Below are positions 34,464-43,470 of a DNA stretch of 54,064 nucleotides, in pieces. Position 1 is the stretch's first letter, and each line of letters starts with the position of its first letter. Source of the DNA: an uncultured Bacteroidota bacterium (GTDB taxonomy: Bacteria > Bacteroidota > Bacteroidia > UKL13-3); the NCBI GenBank assembly GCA_903897855.1, contig CAIUDH010000054.1, forward strand, positions 1 to 54,064. Direction: 5' to 3'. The position numbers and the translations under genes are program-made. A model generated the notes under the pieces. It did no database searches and was not told the DNA's origin. It worked only from the letters and a program-made list of their open reading frames with translations.

Positions 34464-36710
34464 ATGACAAAATATTTAATTCTTGTTTTTATTCTTTTCT
34501 CAAAACTTCTTTTCTCGCAGGATTATATCTTGCATGGTAAGGTGATTGACGCGAATTCAAAATCACCTCTGCAAGGTGTTATCATTGGGGCTCATGCCAC
34601 CGGTACCGTGACCGATGAGCTCGGAAATTATGTCTTAAAAACAGGATCGAATAGCATCGTCATAACCTTTAAGTTAATGGGCTATGAGTCAAAGTCTGTG
34701 GCCCTCAACCTCACCCAAAGCGATAATGTATTAGATGTTCAACTGAAACCGTCTAATAATAATTTGGATGAGGTGGTAGTCACAGCCTCGAAGTTTGAAC
34801 AAAAAATTGCGGAGGTGACGTCCTCTGTGGAAACATTGAAACCGAAGCTGATAGAGGCTTCCGGAAATTTAAATATGCAAACAGCAGTGGAACAGGTGTC
34901 GGGGGTGAATGTGGTGAAGGGTCAGGTAAATATTCGCGGTGGGAGTGGTTTCAGCTATGGTGCTGGCAGTCGTGTATTGATGCTGATCGACGATTTGCCT
35001 GTTTTGAGTCCGGACGCGGGCGACATCAAATGGGATTTTTTACCTACTGAAAATGTTCAACAAGTGGAGGTTATCAAAGGGGCTTCTTCGGCCTTGTTTG
35101 GTAGCAGTGCGCTGGGAGGCATTATAAATTTACGAACCGCTTCTCCCTCAGAGAAACCGGAAACCAAAATAAGAGTTTTTACAGGGGTTTACGACAACTA
35201 TGAGAAGTCATATTATAATATCAGCTCCGCGCCTATATTCAATCATGGTATCTACGCATCACATAGCCGAAAGATACGAAATCATGATTTTGTGTTTAGC
35301 GCTGCCACGGTGTTGGACAATCAATATCACCAGGACGAAACAACTAAATATGGACGATTTACCACCAACTACAAATACCATTTTCAAAAAGTGAAGGGCC
35401 TCGCAGCAGGAACAAATTTTAATTTCTACAGGCAACGCAGCAATACTTTTTTAATCTGGAAAAATGATAGCAACCCACTCATAGCTGCCAATGGCACGCT
35501 TACTAAATCCATTAACAATCGCTTTTATATCGATCCTTATCTCACCTATATCTCTCCTCAAGGGCATCGGCACTCGTTTAGAAACCGATACTATTACAAC
35601 GATAATACGGGTATAGAAATACAAAAGAATGACTATAAATCGAGTTTCATTTACAGTGAGTATCAATATCAAAAATCGTTTACTGATAGTACAGGTAATG
35701 AACTTAAATTTACCTTAGGTGCGGTGAACACTTTTTCAAAGGTGCAAAGCGATTCCATTTATGGCAATAAATCGTCCGATAATGCGGCCGTTTATATGCA
35801 GGCTGAATACAAGCTTAAACGAATCCTATTCAGTTTTGGCTCTAGGGCTGAGTATTTCAATGTCGATACGTTAACCAAACGATTTGTGAAGGTGCTTCGG
35901 GCTGGTTTAAATTGGCATCTAGCCACGGCCACCTATTTTCGTGCAAGTGTAGGCGAAGGCTATCGAATGCCTGCTGTTGCTGAGCTGTATGCAACCACTT
36001 CTTCAGGCACTTTAAATATTTTCCCCAATCCCAATCTACAACCGGAGAGTGGCTGGGGTACCGAAATGGCCTTGAAACAGGGCTTTCTGGCAGGTTCTTG
36101 GAAAGGGATGGTCGATATCGCAGCCTTCCGAACACAGTACAAAAACATGATTGAATTTATATTTGATTATTACCCACCCACCCCATCATACCTTGGAAAT
36201 CCATTACCTTACCTCGGTTTCAAGGCACGCAATTATACCAATGCCCGCATCACCGGCATTGAAACATCGTTTGCTGCTGAAGGGGAAATAAAGAATGTTA
36301 AGCTAACCCTCTCTGGCGGCTTCACAAAAATCAATCCAATCAACCTCGATTCTATCAAAGCAATCAATAAAAAAGATCGATTCCTAAAATATCGGAATAA
36401 CGATTTGTTGCGTCTCAATGTGGATTTTGGGTATCCTCATTTTACCATCGGTTCAACCCTACGTTATAATAGTTTTATGACCAATATCGATGAGGCCTTC
36501 AACGATCTAATTCCTGGAGTTCGAAGCTATCGCGAGCAGCATACCCAAGGCGATTGGATAGTTGATTTCAGGGCTTCGTATAAGATTGTGAAGTTTAATT
36601 CTACGGTGGCTTTTATCATTAAAAATTTAACCAATCATGAGTATCTGTTTGCTCCTGCTAATATAGGAGCACCAAGATATTTTATGGTACAATATAGTGC
36701 GCTCTTGTAA
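34464..36710 (+). CDS. TonB-dependent outer-membrane receptor
   Basis: A 748-residue outer-membrane receptor. A signal peptide (ILVFILFSKLLFSQ) is followed by a carboxypeptidase-like regulatory domain (about 20-95, with SKSPLQGVIIGAHATGTVTD). A plug domain covers about 115-235, with VNVVKGQVNIRGGSGFSYG and FGSSALGGIINL. A 22-strand-type beta barrel runs to the end, with a terminal aromatic pattern RYFMVQYSALL. The substrate is not evident; no SusD partner, lipoprotein or riboswitch is adjacent. mtgA starts 2 nt after its stop, so the two are probably co-transcribed. Confidence 0.92.
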   Translation: MTKYLILVFILFSKLLFSQDYILHGKVIDANSKSPLQGVIIGAHATGTVTDELGNYVLKTGSNSIVITFKLMGYESKSVALNLTQSDNVLDVQLKPSNNNLDEVVVTASKFEQKIAEVTSSVETLKPKLIEASGNLNMQTAVEQVSGVNVVKGQVNIRGGSGFSYGAGSRVLMLIDDLPVLSPDAGDIKWDFLPTENVQQVEVIKGASSALFGSSALGGIINLRTASPSEKPETKIRVFTGVYDNYEKSYYNISSAPIFNHGIYASHSRKIRNHDFVFSAATVLDNQYHQDETTKYGRFTTNYKYHFQKVKGLAAGTNFNFYRQRSNTFLIWKNDSNPLIAANGTLTKSINNRFYIDPYLTYISPQGHRHSFRNRYYYNDNTGIEIQKNDYKSSFIYSEYQYQKSFTDSTGNELKFTLGAVNTFSKVQSDSIYGNKSSDNAAVYMQAEYKLKRILFSFGSRAEYFNVDTLTKRFVKVLRAGLNWHLATATYFRASVGEGYRMPAVAELYATTSSGTLNIFPNPNLQPESGWGTEMALKQGFLAGSWKGMVDIAAFRTQYKNMIEFIFDYYPPTPSYLGNPLPYLGFKARNYTNARITGIETSFAAEGEIKNVKLTLSGGFTKINPINLDSIKAINKKDRFLKYRNNDLLRLNVDFGYPHFTIGSTLRYNSFMTNIDEAFNDLIPGVRSYREQHTQGDWIVDFRASYKIVKFNSTVAFIIKNLTNHEYLFAPANIGAPRYFMVQYSALL

Positions 36711-36712
36711 AT

Positions 36713-37384
36713 ATGAAGAAATTCTTGAAGTTTTTTAAACAGCTTATTGTTTCCATCGCATCCGTGTTCTTTCTCTCTACACTCATTGTGGTGCTCCTGT
36801 ATCGAATTGTACCGGTGAAGATAGTCCCAATCATGGTTTATCGTTTAAAGATGCCCAAGCACGATTGGGAGCCGATTAAAAATATCAACCCCAATGTTTA
36901 CTATTGCGCATTAGCTTCCGAAGATCCTAACTTTTTAAAACATCATGGCTTCGACTTTGAGGCCATTAAAAAAGCCTATGACGAAAGTAAAAAATACAAA
37001 CGAAAGCTACGTGGAGGAAGCGGTATCAGCCAACAGTGTGCGAAAAATTTATTTTTATTGCCGGTGAGAAGTTGGGTACGCAAAATTTTTGAAACTTATT
37101 TTACGGTGATGATTGAAACCTTTTGGAATAAAAAACGAATCATGGAAGTGTATCTAAACATCATTGAAATGGGCGATGGCATCTATGGCATTGAAGCGGC
37201 TGCCCAAAGCTATTATCGGAAGCCAGCGTCTAAGCTTAGTTTGAACGAGGCCGCTATGATTGTTTCCTGTTTTCCCAATCCACGTAAATTTACCCCTCAG
37301 AAACATCCTTACTGGATTACCTCTAAACAAAGTATGGTGATGACTTTTGCCGGTTGGATGCCACGCTTGAATTGGGACAAATAG
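36713..37384 (+). CDS. mtgA: Monofunctional peptidoglycan glycosyltransferase
   Basis: A 223-residue membrane-anchored GT51 enzyme that polymerises lipid II. The N-terminal helix (about 12-32) anchors it. The GT51 motifs are LASEDPNFLKHHGFDFEAI, with the catalytic Glu, then GGSGISQQCAKNLFL, RKIFETYFTVMIETFW, and EVYLNIIEMGDGIYGIEAAAQ. The usual GGSTISQQ motif reads GGSGISQQ, a Thr-to-Gly change next to the conserved serine and glutamines. It follows the TonB receptor by 2 nt. Confidence 0.93.
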   Translation: MKKFLKFFKQLIVSIASVFFLSTLIVVLLYRIVPVKIVPIMVYRLKMPKHDWEPIKNINPNVYYCALASEDPNFLKHHGFDFEAIKKAYDESKKYKRKLRGGSGISQQCAKNLFLLPVRSWVRKIFETYFTVMIETFWNKKRIMEVYLNIIEMGDGIYGIEAAAQSYYRKPASKLSLNEAAMIVSCFPNPRKFTPQKHPYWITSKQSMVMTFAGWMPRLNWDK

Positions 37385-37393
37385 CGACTGAGG

Positions 37394-38389
37394 TTAAAGA
37401 CGCAGAAAATCGATAGCGGTCTTACTTAAGAGTTGGTTTTTTATTTCATTGCTAAGGTCGGGCATTTGCTCAATAAATTTTCCATGTTCTAAATCGCCTA
37501 AGGGGAAAGGGTAATCGGTGCCATAGGCAATTTTATCAGCACCCATAAGTTGAATGAGGTATTTCAAAGCTTCCTCATCATGGGTAATGCCATCAATCCA
37601 AAATTTTCCAATATAGTCTCTGGGGTCTTTGATATCATTGATGTTGCATAAGTCGGGACGGGCGTGCCAGCCATGGCTCACACGACCTACCGTAAAAGGA
37701 AATGAACCTCCACCATGAGCGAACATCACGCGCAACTTCGGAAAGGCGTCAAAAACGCCACCAAAAATCATGCTACAAATAGCCAAACTTGTTTCAGCGG
37801 GCATTCCTACGAGCCAAGGTAAAAAATAGTCTGGCATTTTTTCCTGACCCATCATATCCCAAGGATGAACAAAAATAGCAACATCAAGCGCTTGAGCAGC
37901 TTCCCATAGAGGGAAGAAAATTTTATTATCCAAATTATAGTTGCCAACATGACTTCCTATTTCAAATCCTCTAATACCGAGTTGCTCTTTGCAACGGCGC
38001 ATTTCTTCAATGCTAAGGCCAATGTCTTGCATAGGCAAGGTGCCTAAACCAATAAATTGATTTGAGCGACTGTTTTGTACCTCTGCAAGATGATCGTTTA
38101 AGAAACGGCACCAATCTAAACCATCCTTTGGCTGGGCCCAGTAATTAAATAGCACTGGCACCGTACAAAGCACCATTTTGTCGACTTGGTGCTTCTCCAT
38201 ATCGAGCGCTATTAGGTCAGGGTTCCAGCAATTCTCTTGCACTTCTCGGAAGAACTGACCATTGTCTTTCATCATACGAGCACTGCCTTTTTTGTGATGG
38301 TCCATATAAACAAAACCACCATAGCCGTATCGTTGTTTTAAATCGGGCCAGGTCTCAGGCAAAATATGTGCATGAATATCAATCTTCAT
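37394..38389 (-). CDS. ACMSD-type decarboxylase (amidohydrolase family)
   Basis: A 331-residue metal-dependent decarboxylase closely resembling 2-amino-3-carboxymuconate-6-semialdehyde decarboxylase of the kynurenine route. The zinc ligands fit: H6 and H8 (DIHAHIL), H175 (FVHPWD) and D292 (GTDYPFPLG), with the catalytic H225 (FAHGGGSFPFTVGR). The shared VGMPAETSLAICSMIFGGVF segment is close to the human enzyme as I recall it. ACMSD diverts the pathway from quinolinate and NAD. No other kynurenine gene is in the window. It is convergent with mtgA (9 nt) and separated from the T9SS gene by a terminator. Confidence 0.93.
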   Translation of the reverse strand: MKIDIHAHILPETWPDLKQRYGYGGFVYMDHHKKGSARMMKDNGQFFREVQENCWNPDLIALDMEKHQVDKMVLCTVPVLFNYWAQPKDGLDWCRFLNDHLAEVQNSRSNQFIGLGTLPMQDIGLSIEEMRRCKEQLGIRGFEIGSHVGNYNLDNKIFFPLWEAAQALDVAIFVHPWDMMGQEKMPDYFLPWLVGMPAETSLAICSMIFGGVFDAFPKLRVMFAHGGGSFPFTVGRVSHGWHARPDLCNINDIKDPRDYIGKFWIDGITHDEEALKYLIQLMGADKIAYGTDYPFPLGDLEHGKFIEQMPDLSNEIKNQLLSKTAIDFLRL

Positions 38390-38404
38390 AGGTTACAGAA
38401 ATAA

Positions 38405-38443
38405 AAAACCTCGCAACAAAATAGTTACGAGGTTTTATTTTTT
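38405..38443 (-). terminator. Terminator between the T9SS gene and the ACMSD gene
   Basis: AAAACCTCG (38405-38413) pairs with CGAGGTTTT (38428-38436), with an inner AAC/GTT extension. Flanking A and T tracts make it effective on the minus strand and possibly on the plus strand. It lies 20 nt past the end of the T9SS gene. Confidence 0.7.
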
Positions 38444-38456
38444 ATTAGAGTTTAAC

Positions 38457-39287
38457 TTATTTACTCACCGTAAATTTACCGGTTTTCAAATCGTCAGCAC
38501 TTTTTATCTCGTAAAAATAAATGCCTGATTTTAAATTTTCAACATTCAATTGCTCATGTTGAATTCCTGCATTTCTTTCGAAATTATAAGTATCAATTAC
38601 TTTACCAGTTACATCACTAATTTGAAGCGATACTTTAGAATCTTTTCTTAATTCAAAAATAATGGTTGCATTGGTTTTTACCGGATTAGGATAAACGGAA
38701 GTACTGGTATTTTTTGCATTCGATGCGCTTATGCCGTTGGGTGCTTCAAAAGCAAAATTGTCTACGCTTAAAGTAGTTCCAACATTAAAACCAGCATTAA
38801 TAGAAGTGCTGATGGCAATGAAACAACTATCGGGCGATACCAGTGTATTAAAGTAAGTGAATGGATAACTGAAGGTTTGCCATGAGAAATCGGTGTAAAC
38901 TCCACTTCTAACTACGCGTGCTATAATTTCACGAGAGCTGGTACCGGTGTTCCAACGAGTTAACATGATGTCAATCAGGCAAGTGTCGGCTGCTGAGGTG
39001 CTTCCTAAAGTAAACTTGTAATCAAAGAAAGCTCTTGGCACTTTGGCAGTAAAAGGAAATGCCGCCACTAATTTACCCGCTGAGCCCGCTTCGTTTTTTA
39101 TGGCCGCTCCCGATGCCCCATTTTTTATATGCTGCACCTTTGAAATACTACCACCCACCAACGTCCAGTTGCTGATTGAAGTATTACTGGTCCAGGTTTC
39201 CATACCTGAGTTCGTAAATCCATAAATTCCTTGGGCTTTAACGAGAATCGACCCCAATAATAAAGTGATAAGTAATAGGTGTTTCAT
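38457..39287 (-). CDS. T9SS-secreted protein with N-terminal beta-sandwich domain
   Basis: A 276-residue exported protein. The signal peptide is LLLITLLLGSILVKA, cut before QGIYGF. A beta-sandwich domain of about 170 residues opens with NSGMETWTSNTSISNWTLVG and ends with LSVDNFAFEAPNGISAS. The C-terminal sorting domain starts at SVYPNPVKT and ends with LKSGIYFYEIKSADD and GKFTVSK. The start is the ATG at 39287; a TTG at 39314 would add nine residues before the signal peptide. It shares its layout with the protein at 31492-32349. Confidence 0.87.
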   Translation of the reverse strand: MKHLLLITLLLGSILVKAQGIYGFTNSGMETWTSNTSISNWTLVGGSISKVQHIKNGASGAAIKNEAGSAGKLVAAFPFTAKVPRAFFDYKFTLGSTSAADTCLIDIMLTRWNTGTSSREIIARVVRSGVYTDFSWQTFSYPFTYFNTLVSPDSCFIAISTSINAGFNVGTTLSVDNFAFEAPNGISASNAKNTSTSVYPNPVKTNATIIFELRKDSKVSLQISDVTGKVIDTYNFERNAGIQHEQLNVENLKSGIYFYEIKSADDLKTGKFTVSK

Positions 39288-39534
39288 GATGATTAATAAA
39301 TGTAAGTGTCGCAATTAAAGGAATATTTTACAATCTTTCATATAATTTTTAAAAAAAAGTATTGATATTTTTTCAAGAACAATTTGGCATTGGTTTTGAA
39401 AATTGTTTTTTCTGTACAAATTAAAGCTGTAAGTGTATTAAATTTTAGATAATTTTTTATTTGGTTGATATTTATATTTTTATTTTACCTTATCTGTACT
39501 ATATTCTGGGCATTTTTTATAATAATTAGTATAG

Positions 39535-39551
39535 TTGGCATAATGTTTGCA
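39535..39551 (+). promoter_or_regulatory. Sigma54-like promoter site
   Basis: TTGGCATAATGTTTGCA matches 11 of the 13 defined positions of YTGGCACG-N4-TTGCW, with the GG and GC doublets exactly 12 nt apart. An expected start would be near 39562. No plus-strand gene follows, only the terminator at 39595. Confidence 0.35.
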
Positions 39552-39561
39552 AAAAGGAAGG

Positions 39562-39617
39562 AAATAGTTTTTGTTTTCATAGTTTTTGTTCATTAAGGGG
39601 CTTTTGCCCCTTTTTGT
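39562..39617 (+). ncRNA. Candidate small RNA (about 55-60 nt)
   Basis: Inferred from a sigma54-like site ending at 39551 and an intrinsic terminator at 39595-39617, with no plus-strand gene within 2 kb upstream. The would-be transcript contains the near-repeat ATAGTTTTTGTT twice (39564-39588). Expression is unproven and no known RNA family was recognised. Confidence 0.22.
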
Positions 39618-39621
39618 TTTT
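39595..39621 (+). terminator. Orphan intrinsic terminator on the plus strand
   Basis: AAGGGGC (39595-39601), a TTTT loop, GCCCCTT (39606-39612), then TTTGTTTTT. The T-tract is only on the plus strand and touches the stop codon of the minus-strand gene mnmH. It cannot serve that gene well, so a plus-strand transcript is implied. Confidence 0.6.
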
Positions 39622-40630
39622 ATGCATCTGCCAGTTTCAGAAATTGCGCCGCGCTAAATGTCTTTTCCAGATTTATTTTTTTTCTTTTGAGCGCTTCTCT
39701 CTTGTTCTGCCCATAGATATAGTTTTTGTCGTAGTAGTTTAGTAACGCCATCGCCCACGCGTGCATGTTTTTTTGCACTAAAAATTCGAGTATTTCATTG
39801 AGGTGCTTATCTCCCAGCCTCTTTTTAAGGGTCATGGTTTTCTCTGTAAGTTTATCGATGGGCAACGTGGCATATTCTTTTAAAATGCGCTGAAGCCGGC
39901 TGTCATAGCTTACTTCAATTTCAAAAAGTGTAGAGTCTCTCATCTGATCCCAAAGTTGAAGGGGTATACAAACATTGCCAATTCTTCGACTTTCATCCTC
40001 TATCCAAATTCGTTTGCTGCAATCTAATGTAAGATACTGCGCCGATAAATTATTTTCAAATTGTTCTTGACTTGGCTGCGGCAGTTGTTCAATGCCTCCA
40101 AAGGTAGAGCCTTTATGGTGCGCTATGCCTTCGAGGTCAATTACCTGCTCCCCTGCCTCGCGAAGCAATTGAAGCAGCTCTGTTTTGCCACTTCCAGTTA
40201 ACCCGCCCATCACAGCCACCTCCAATGGCGTATCGAACGATTTCAGAACCCAATTTCGGTAGGCCTTATAACCCCCTTTGATCAGGGTTACCTCAAACCC
40301 CATATTGTCGAGCAATTGAGCTACAATTCTACTCCTCAAACCGCCACGCCAGCAATGCAGGGCCACTTTTTTGTGGGGAAACAACTGGCTTATACTTCTT
40401 ATCATCTCTGCAAAACGGCCCCCCACTAAGGCATAACCTAAAAGCACGGCGGCCTCATTGCCACGCTGCTTGTAACAAATTCCAACTTCTTTTCGCTCCT
40501 CATTGGTAAGTAAGGGTATATTTATGGCAAGAGGCATGTGTCCCTGTAAATATTCTCCTTCACTGCGAACATCCAAAACAGGAATAGGGCTTTTTGCGGT
40601 TATGATATCGGCTATTTCAACAATGTGCAT
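39620..40630 (-). CDS. mnmH: tRNA 2-selenouridine synthase
   Basis: MnmH/SelU changes 2-thiouridine at tRNA position 34 to geranylthio- and then selenouridine. The 336-residue protein has an N-terminal rhodanese domain (about 1-125) with the catalytic C93 in LHCWRGGLRS. The C-terminal P-loop domain has GGLTGSGKT at 142-150, and ESRRIGN lies further on. Length and layout match E. coli SelU (about 360). Selenation needs selenophosphate from SelD, which is not in the window. It is divergent from guaA across a 61-nt gap. Confidence 0.92.
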   Translation of the reverse strand: MHIVEIADIITAKSPIPVLDVRSEGEYLQGHMPLAINIPLLTNEERKEVGICYKQRGNEAAVLLGYALVGGRFAEMIRSISQLFPHKKVALHCWRGGLRSRIVAQLLDNMGFEVTLIKGGYKAYRNWVLKSFDTPLEVAVMGGLTGSGKTELLQLLREAGEQVIDLEGIAHHKGSTFGGIEQLPQPSQEQFENNLSAQYLTLDCSKRIWIEDESRRIGNVCIPLQLWDQMRDSTLFEIEVSYDSRLQRILKEYATLPIDKLTEKTMTLKKRLGDKHLNEILEFLVQKNMHAWAMALLNYYDKNYIYGQNKREALKRKKINLEKTFSAAQFLKLADA

Positions 40631-40649
40631 AGTTATAACAAAAATTAAA

Positions 40650-40679
40650 TTGAAGCTGTTTTTTATTTTCTAATTTCGC
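40650..40679 (+). promoter_or_regulatory. Promoter of guaA
   Basis: TTG (40650-40652), exactly 18 nt, then TAATTTCGC (40671-40679), which is TAnnTT(C)GC. It lies 12 nt before the guaA ATG. Confidence 0.7.
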
Positions 40680-40691
40680 AGACTTAACGTT

Positions 40692-42230
40692 ATGGCGCAT
40701 TCAAGTATTTTAATTTTCGATTTTGGTTCGCAATATACACAATTGATAGCCCGTTGTGTACGCGAAATGCAGGTGTATTGTGAGATACTACCTTGGCATA
40801 AAATCAATGAAGTAGATTTCACTGATGAAAACATTAAAGGGGTCATTTTATCGGGAAGCCCTTTCTCCGTGAGGCAGGTCGAGGCACCGCATCCCGACTT
40901 ATCCCGGATACAGGGCATTAAACCGATCCTCGGAGTGTGCTATGGTGCACAGCTACTTGCACATCATGCAGGAGGTACCGTTTCTCCTTCCGATATGCGA
41001 GAGTATGGAAGGGCACAAATCGACTCCATTGTTTCAAATGAACTCTTTAAAGGATTAAGCAATCCCACGGAAGTGTGGATGAGTCATGCCGATACGATTT
41101 CTGAAATACCAGCCAGTTTTGAACTTATTGCAACAACTTCATCCATTCCTGTGGCGGCCTTCAAAATAAAAAATGAAGCTACCTATGGAATTCAGTTTCA
41201 TCCGGAAGTGACCCATAGCAAGGAAGGACGACTGCTCTTACAAAACTTTTTGATCCCCATCTGCGGTTGTGTTCAAGATTTCACTCCTCAACTTTTTATC
41301 GATGAAACGATTGCCGACTTGAAAGCCAGGTTGAATCAGGATAATGTTGTGATGGCTTTGAGTGGGGGTGTCGATAGCACCGTAGCAGCGGTTTTGCTGC
41401 ATCATGCCATAGGGGCGAATCTTTATTGTATCGTGGTAGATAATGGCCTCATGCGTAAAAATGAGATGGCGCAGGTAATCGAAAACTACCAGCATCTCGG
41501 CTTAAATATAAAGCCAGTCGATGCGAAGCAGAAGTTTTATGATGCCCTTGTTGGAGTTACTGATCCGGAGCAAAAAAGAAAAATTATAGGACGTGTGTTT
41601 ATTGAAATCTTCGAAGAGGAGGCACATCTATTGGTTGATATAAAATGGTTGGGACAAGGCACTATATACCCCGATGTTATTGAATCGGTTTCGGTGAATG
41701 GCCCGAGTGCTACCATTAAATCGCATCATAATGTAGGAGGTCTTCCCGAAAAGATGAATATGAAAGTGGTGGAACCACTTCGTTTATTGTTTAAAGATGA
41801 AGTGCGAAAAGTGGGTGCTGCGTTGGGTATCGATCAGAACTTATTGAAACGCCATCCTTTTCCAGGACCCGGTTTCGGAGTGCGTATTTTGGGAGATATC
41901 ACAGAAGCGAAAGTGAAAATACTACAAGAGGCAGATGCTATCTATATTGAGAATTTGTTGGAGAGCGGCTGGTACGATAAGATTTGGCAGGCAGGTGCCA
42001 TCCTTACTCCGATAAAAAGTGTTGGCGTTATGGGCGATGAGCGCACCTACGAAAATGTTTTGGCTCTGCGTGCAGTGCATAGCAGCGATGGAATGACTGC
42101 CGACTGGGTGCATCTTCCCTATGAGTTACTCGCGAAAATAAGCAGTGAAATTATTAACCGAGTGAAGGGAGTGAATAGAGTAGTATATGATATAAGTTCT
42201 AAGCCCCCTGCAACCATTGAGTGGGAGTAG
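40692..42230 (+). CDS. guaA: GMP synthase (glutamine-hydrolysing)
   Basis: GuaA aminates XMP to GMP. The 512-residue protein has an N-terminal class I glutamine amidotransferase with C83 ([15 protein letters not shown]) and H170-P-E172 (QFHPEV). The PP-loop ATP pyrophosphatase follows, with LSGGVDST at 223-230. A dimerisation domain with [24 protein letters not shown] and the C-terminal KPPATIEWE completes it. Length is normal. It probably leads an operon with the periplasmic-binding-fold gene 28 nt downstream. Confidence 0.97.
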   Translation: MAHSSILIFDFGSQYTQLIARCVREMQVYCEILPWHKINEVDFTDENIKGVILSGSPFSVRQVEAPHPDLSRIQGIKPILGVCYGAQLLAHHAGGTVSPSDMREYGRAQIDSIVSNELFKGLSNPTEVWMSHADTISEIPASFELIATTSSIPVAAFKIKNEATYGIQFHPEVTHSKEGRLLLQNFLIPICGCVQDFTPQLFIDETIADLKARLNQDNVVMALSGGVDSTVAAVLLHHAIGANLYCIVVDNGLMRKNEMAQVIENYQHLGLNIKPVDAKQKFYDALVGVTDPEQKRKIIGRVFIEIFEEEAHLLVDIKWLGQGTIYPDVIESVSVNGPSATIKSHHNVGGLPEKMNMKVVEPLRLLFKDEVRKVGAALGIDQNLLKRHPFPGPGFGVRILGDITEAKVKILQEADAIYIENLLESGWYDKIWQAGAILTPIKSVGVMGDERTYENVLALRAVHSSDGMTADWVHLPYELLAKISSEIINRVKGVNRVVYDISSKPPATIEWE

Positions 42231-42258
42231 ATAATAGATAAGATGACATTTTAAGAAT

Positions 42259-43470
42259 ATGATGGCTAAGTTTTTTCTGATTTTTATTTTTATTTTTTCT
42301 GTATTCCCGAAGGTAGGGGCTCAAACGCTGGATGTGCAAAACATAGCTGCCCCAGTGGAGTATGCCCCAACAAGCAAAATAAACGCATCGTTGGATAAAC
42401 ATTTCAAGGTGGGATTATTTTTCCCGTTTTTTAAAGATGGAGGCGATACCACGGCATTGAAACACGCATTTGCGCTCTCCAGTTTAGATTATCTGGCCGG
42501 TGTAAAGGTGGCCATCGACTCCATTGAGAAGTTGGGTGCTGTGAACATCGACTTCTATGTTGAAGATACAGAATTGGATAGCAGTATTGTTGAAACGCTT
42601 TTGATGAAAGAGGCCTATCAAGACCTCGATGTACTCATTGGACCCATTTTTCAGAGTGGGGTTGAAATGGCGACCTCTCTCCTCCAAAAACGTAAAACCA
42701 TACTGTACCTACCTTTTGAGAAGGATTTTAAGTTTAACGAACTCAGTAATATTTTTTCTTCGCAAAAAAACAGCACGGCATTTGCGTCTTATTTTGCATC
42801 TTATTTTGTTGAAAAATTTAAAGAGAAAGATCAAGAGTTTGTTTTTTTGTTCAATTCGAAAGACGGTAAGAATGGACGAGAAGCCCAGCAAATAGATAGT
42901 TTGATGAAGCAGGTCTGGAGCGATAAAAACGACACATCAAAAATAAAAATTATCGATTTAGGAAATAAAGAATACGGGGGACTCATATCAAAATTAGATA
43001 AGAGAAAATCGTATGTTTTTTTTATCAATACTAAGAATAGCTACTATGCCAATGAAGCACTCGCTCAGATAAAAGCATTGAAATCGGGCCATCCTGAAGT
43101 TTTTTGTTTGTTCGACGTTTTAGAGTCGGAAGCGCCGGACTATGAAACGTGGGACTCTCTAAAAGTGAAATTTTTCTCTCGCCTATTTGTAAATTTCGAA
43201 GATTTTCCAACGGGGATGCTGCGTAAGAAAATAATCGAAAGTTATAATCAGGATCCTGTTGAATTTACTTATAAGGGCTATAACGATATTCTCTTTTTGT
43301 CGCAAGCATTTGCCGAGGGTAGGAACTGGATAGACCATTGTTTGAATAAGGATTTTGTTAATGAAATTTCGGGGTTCTTTTATGTTCGGGATTTGGCTAG
43401 TCATGGTATTTTCAATGGATATCATGCCGTGTGGAGATATGAAAAACTAAAACTGTATCGGCTTTACTAA
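42259..43470 (+). CDS. Exported type 1 periplasmic-binding-fold protein
   Basis: A 403-residue protein with signal peptide FFLIFIFIFSVFPKVGA. The mature part looks like a type 1 periplasmic-binding (receptor-ligand) fold: KVGLFFPFFKD, LAGVKVAIDSIEKLG, VLIGPIFQSGVEMA and SYVFFINTKNSYY, with the two-lobe pattern. In Flavobacteria a similar domain next to guaA often carries LysM repeats, by recall; none are visible here. The ligand is unknown and no ABC permease is nearby. Its stop overlaps the next start by one base (TAATG). Confidence 0.75.
   Translation: MMAKFFLIFIFIFSVFPKVGAQTLDVQNIAAPVEYAPTSKINASLDKHFKVGLFFPFFKDGGDTTALKHAFALSSLDYLAGVKVAIDSIEKLGAVNIDFYVEDTELDSSIVETLLMKEAYQDLDVLIGPIFQSGVEMATSLLQKRKTILYLPFEKDFKFNELSNIFSSQKNSTAFASYFASYFVEKFKEKDQEFVFLFNSKDGKNGREAQQIDSLMKQVWSDKNDTSKIKIIDLGNKEYGGLISKLDKRKSYVFFINTKNSYYANEALAQIKALKSGHPEVFCLFDVLESEAPDYETWDSLKVKFFSRLFVNFEDFPTGMLRKKIIESYNQDPVEFTYKGYNDILFLSQAFAEGRNWIDHCLNKDFVNEISGFFYVRDLASHGIFNGYHAVWRYEKLKLYRLY

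Larger units (their letters stand above)
39288..39619. other. AT-rich intergenic region with an orphan plus-strand terminator
   Basis: A 332-nt, strongly AT-rich region between two minus-strand genes. The first 230 nt hold nothing recognised. The last 85 nt hold a sigma54-like site and a terminator on the plus strand, listed separately. Confidence 0.5.
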
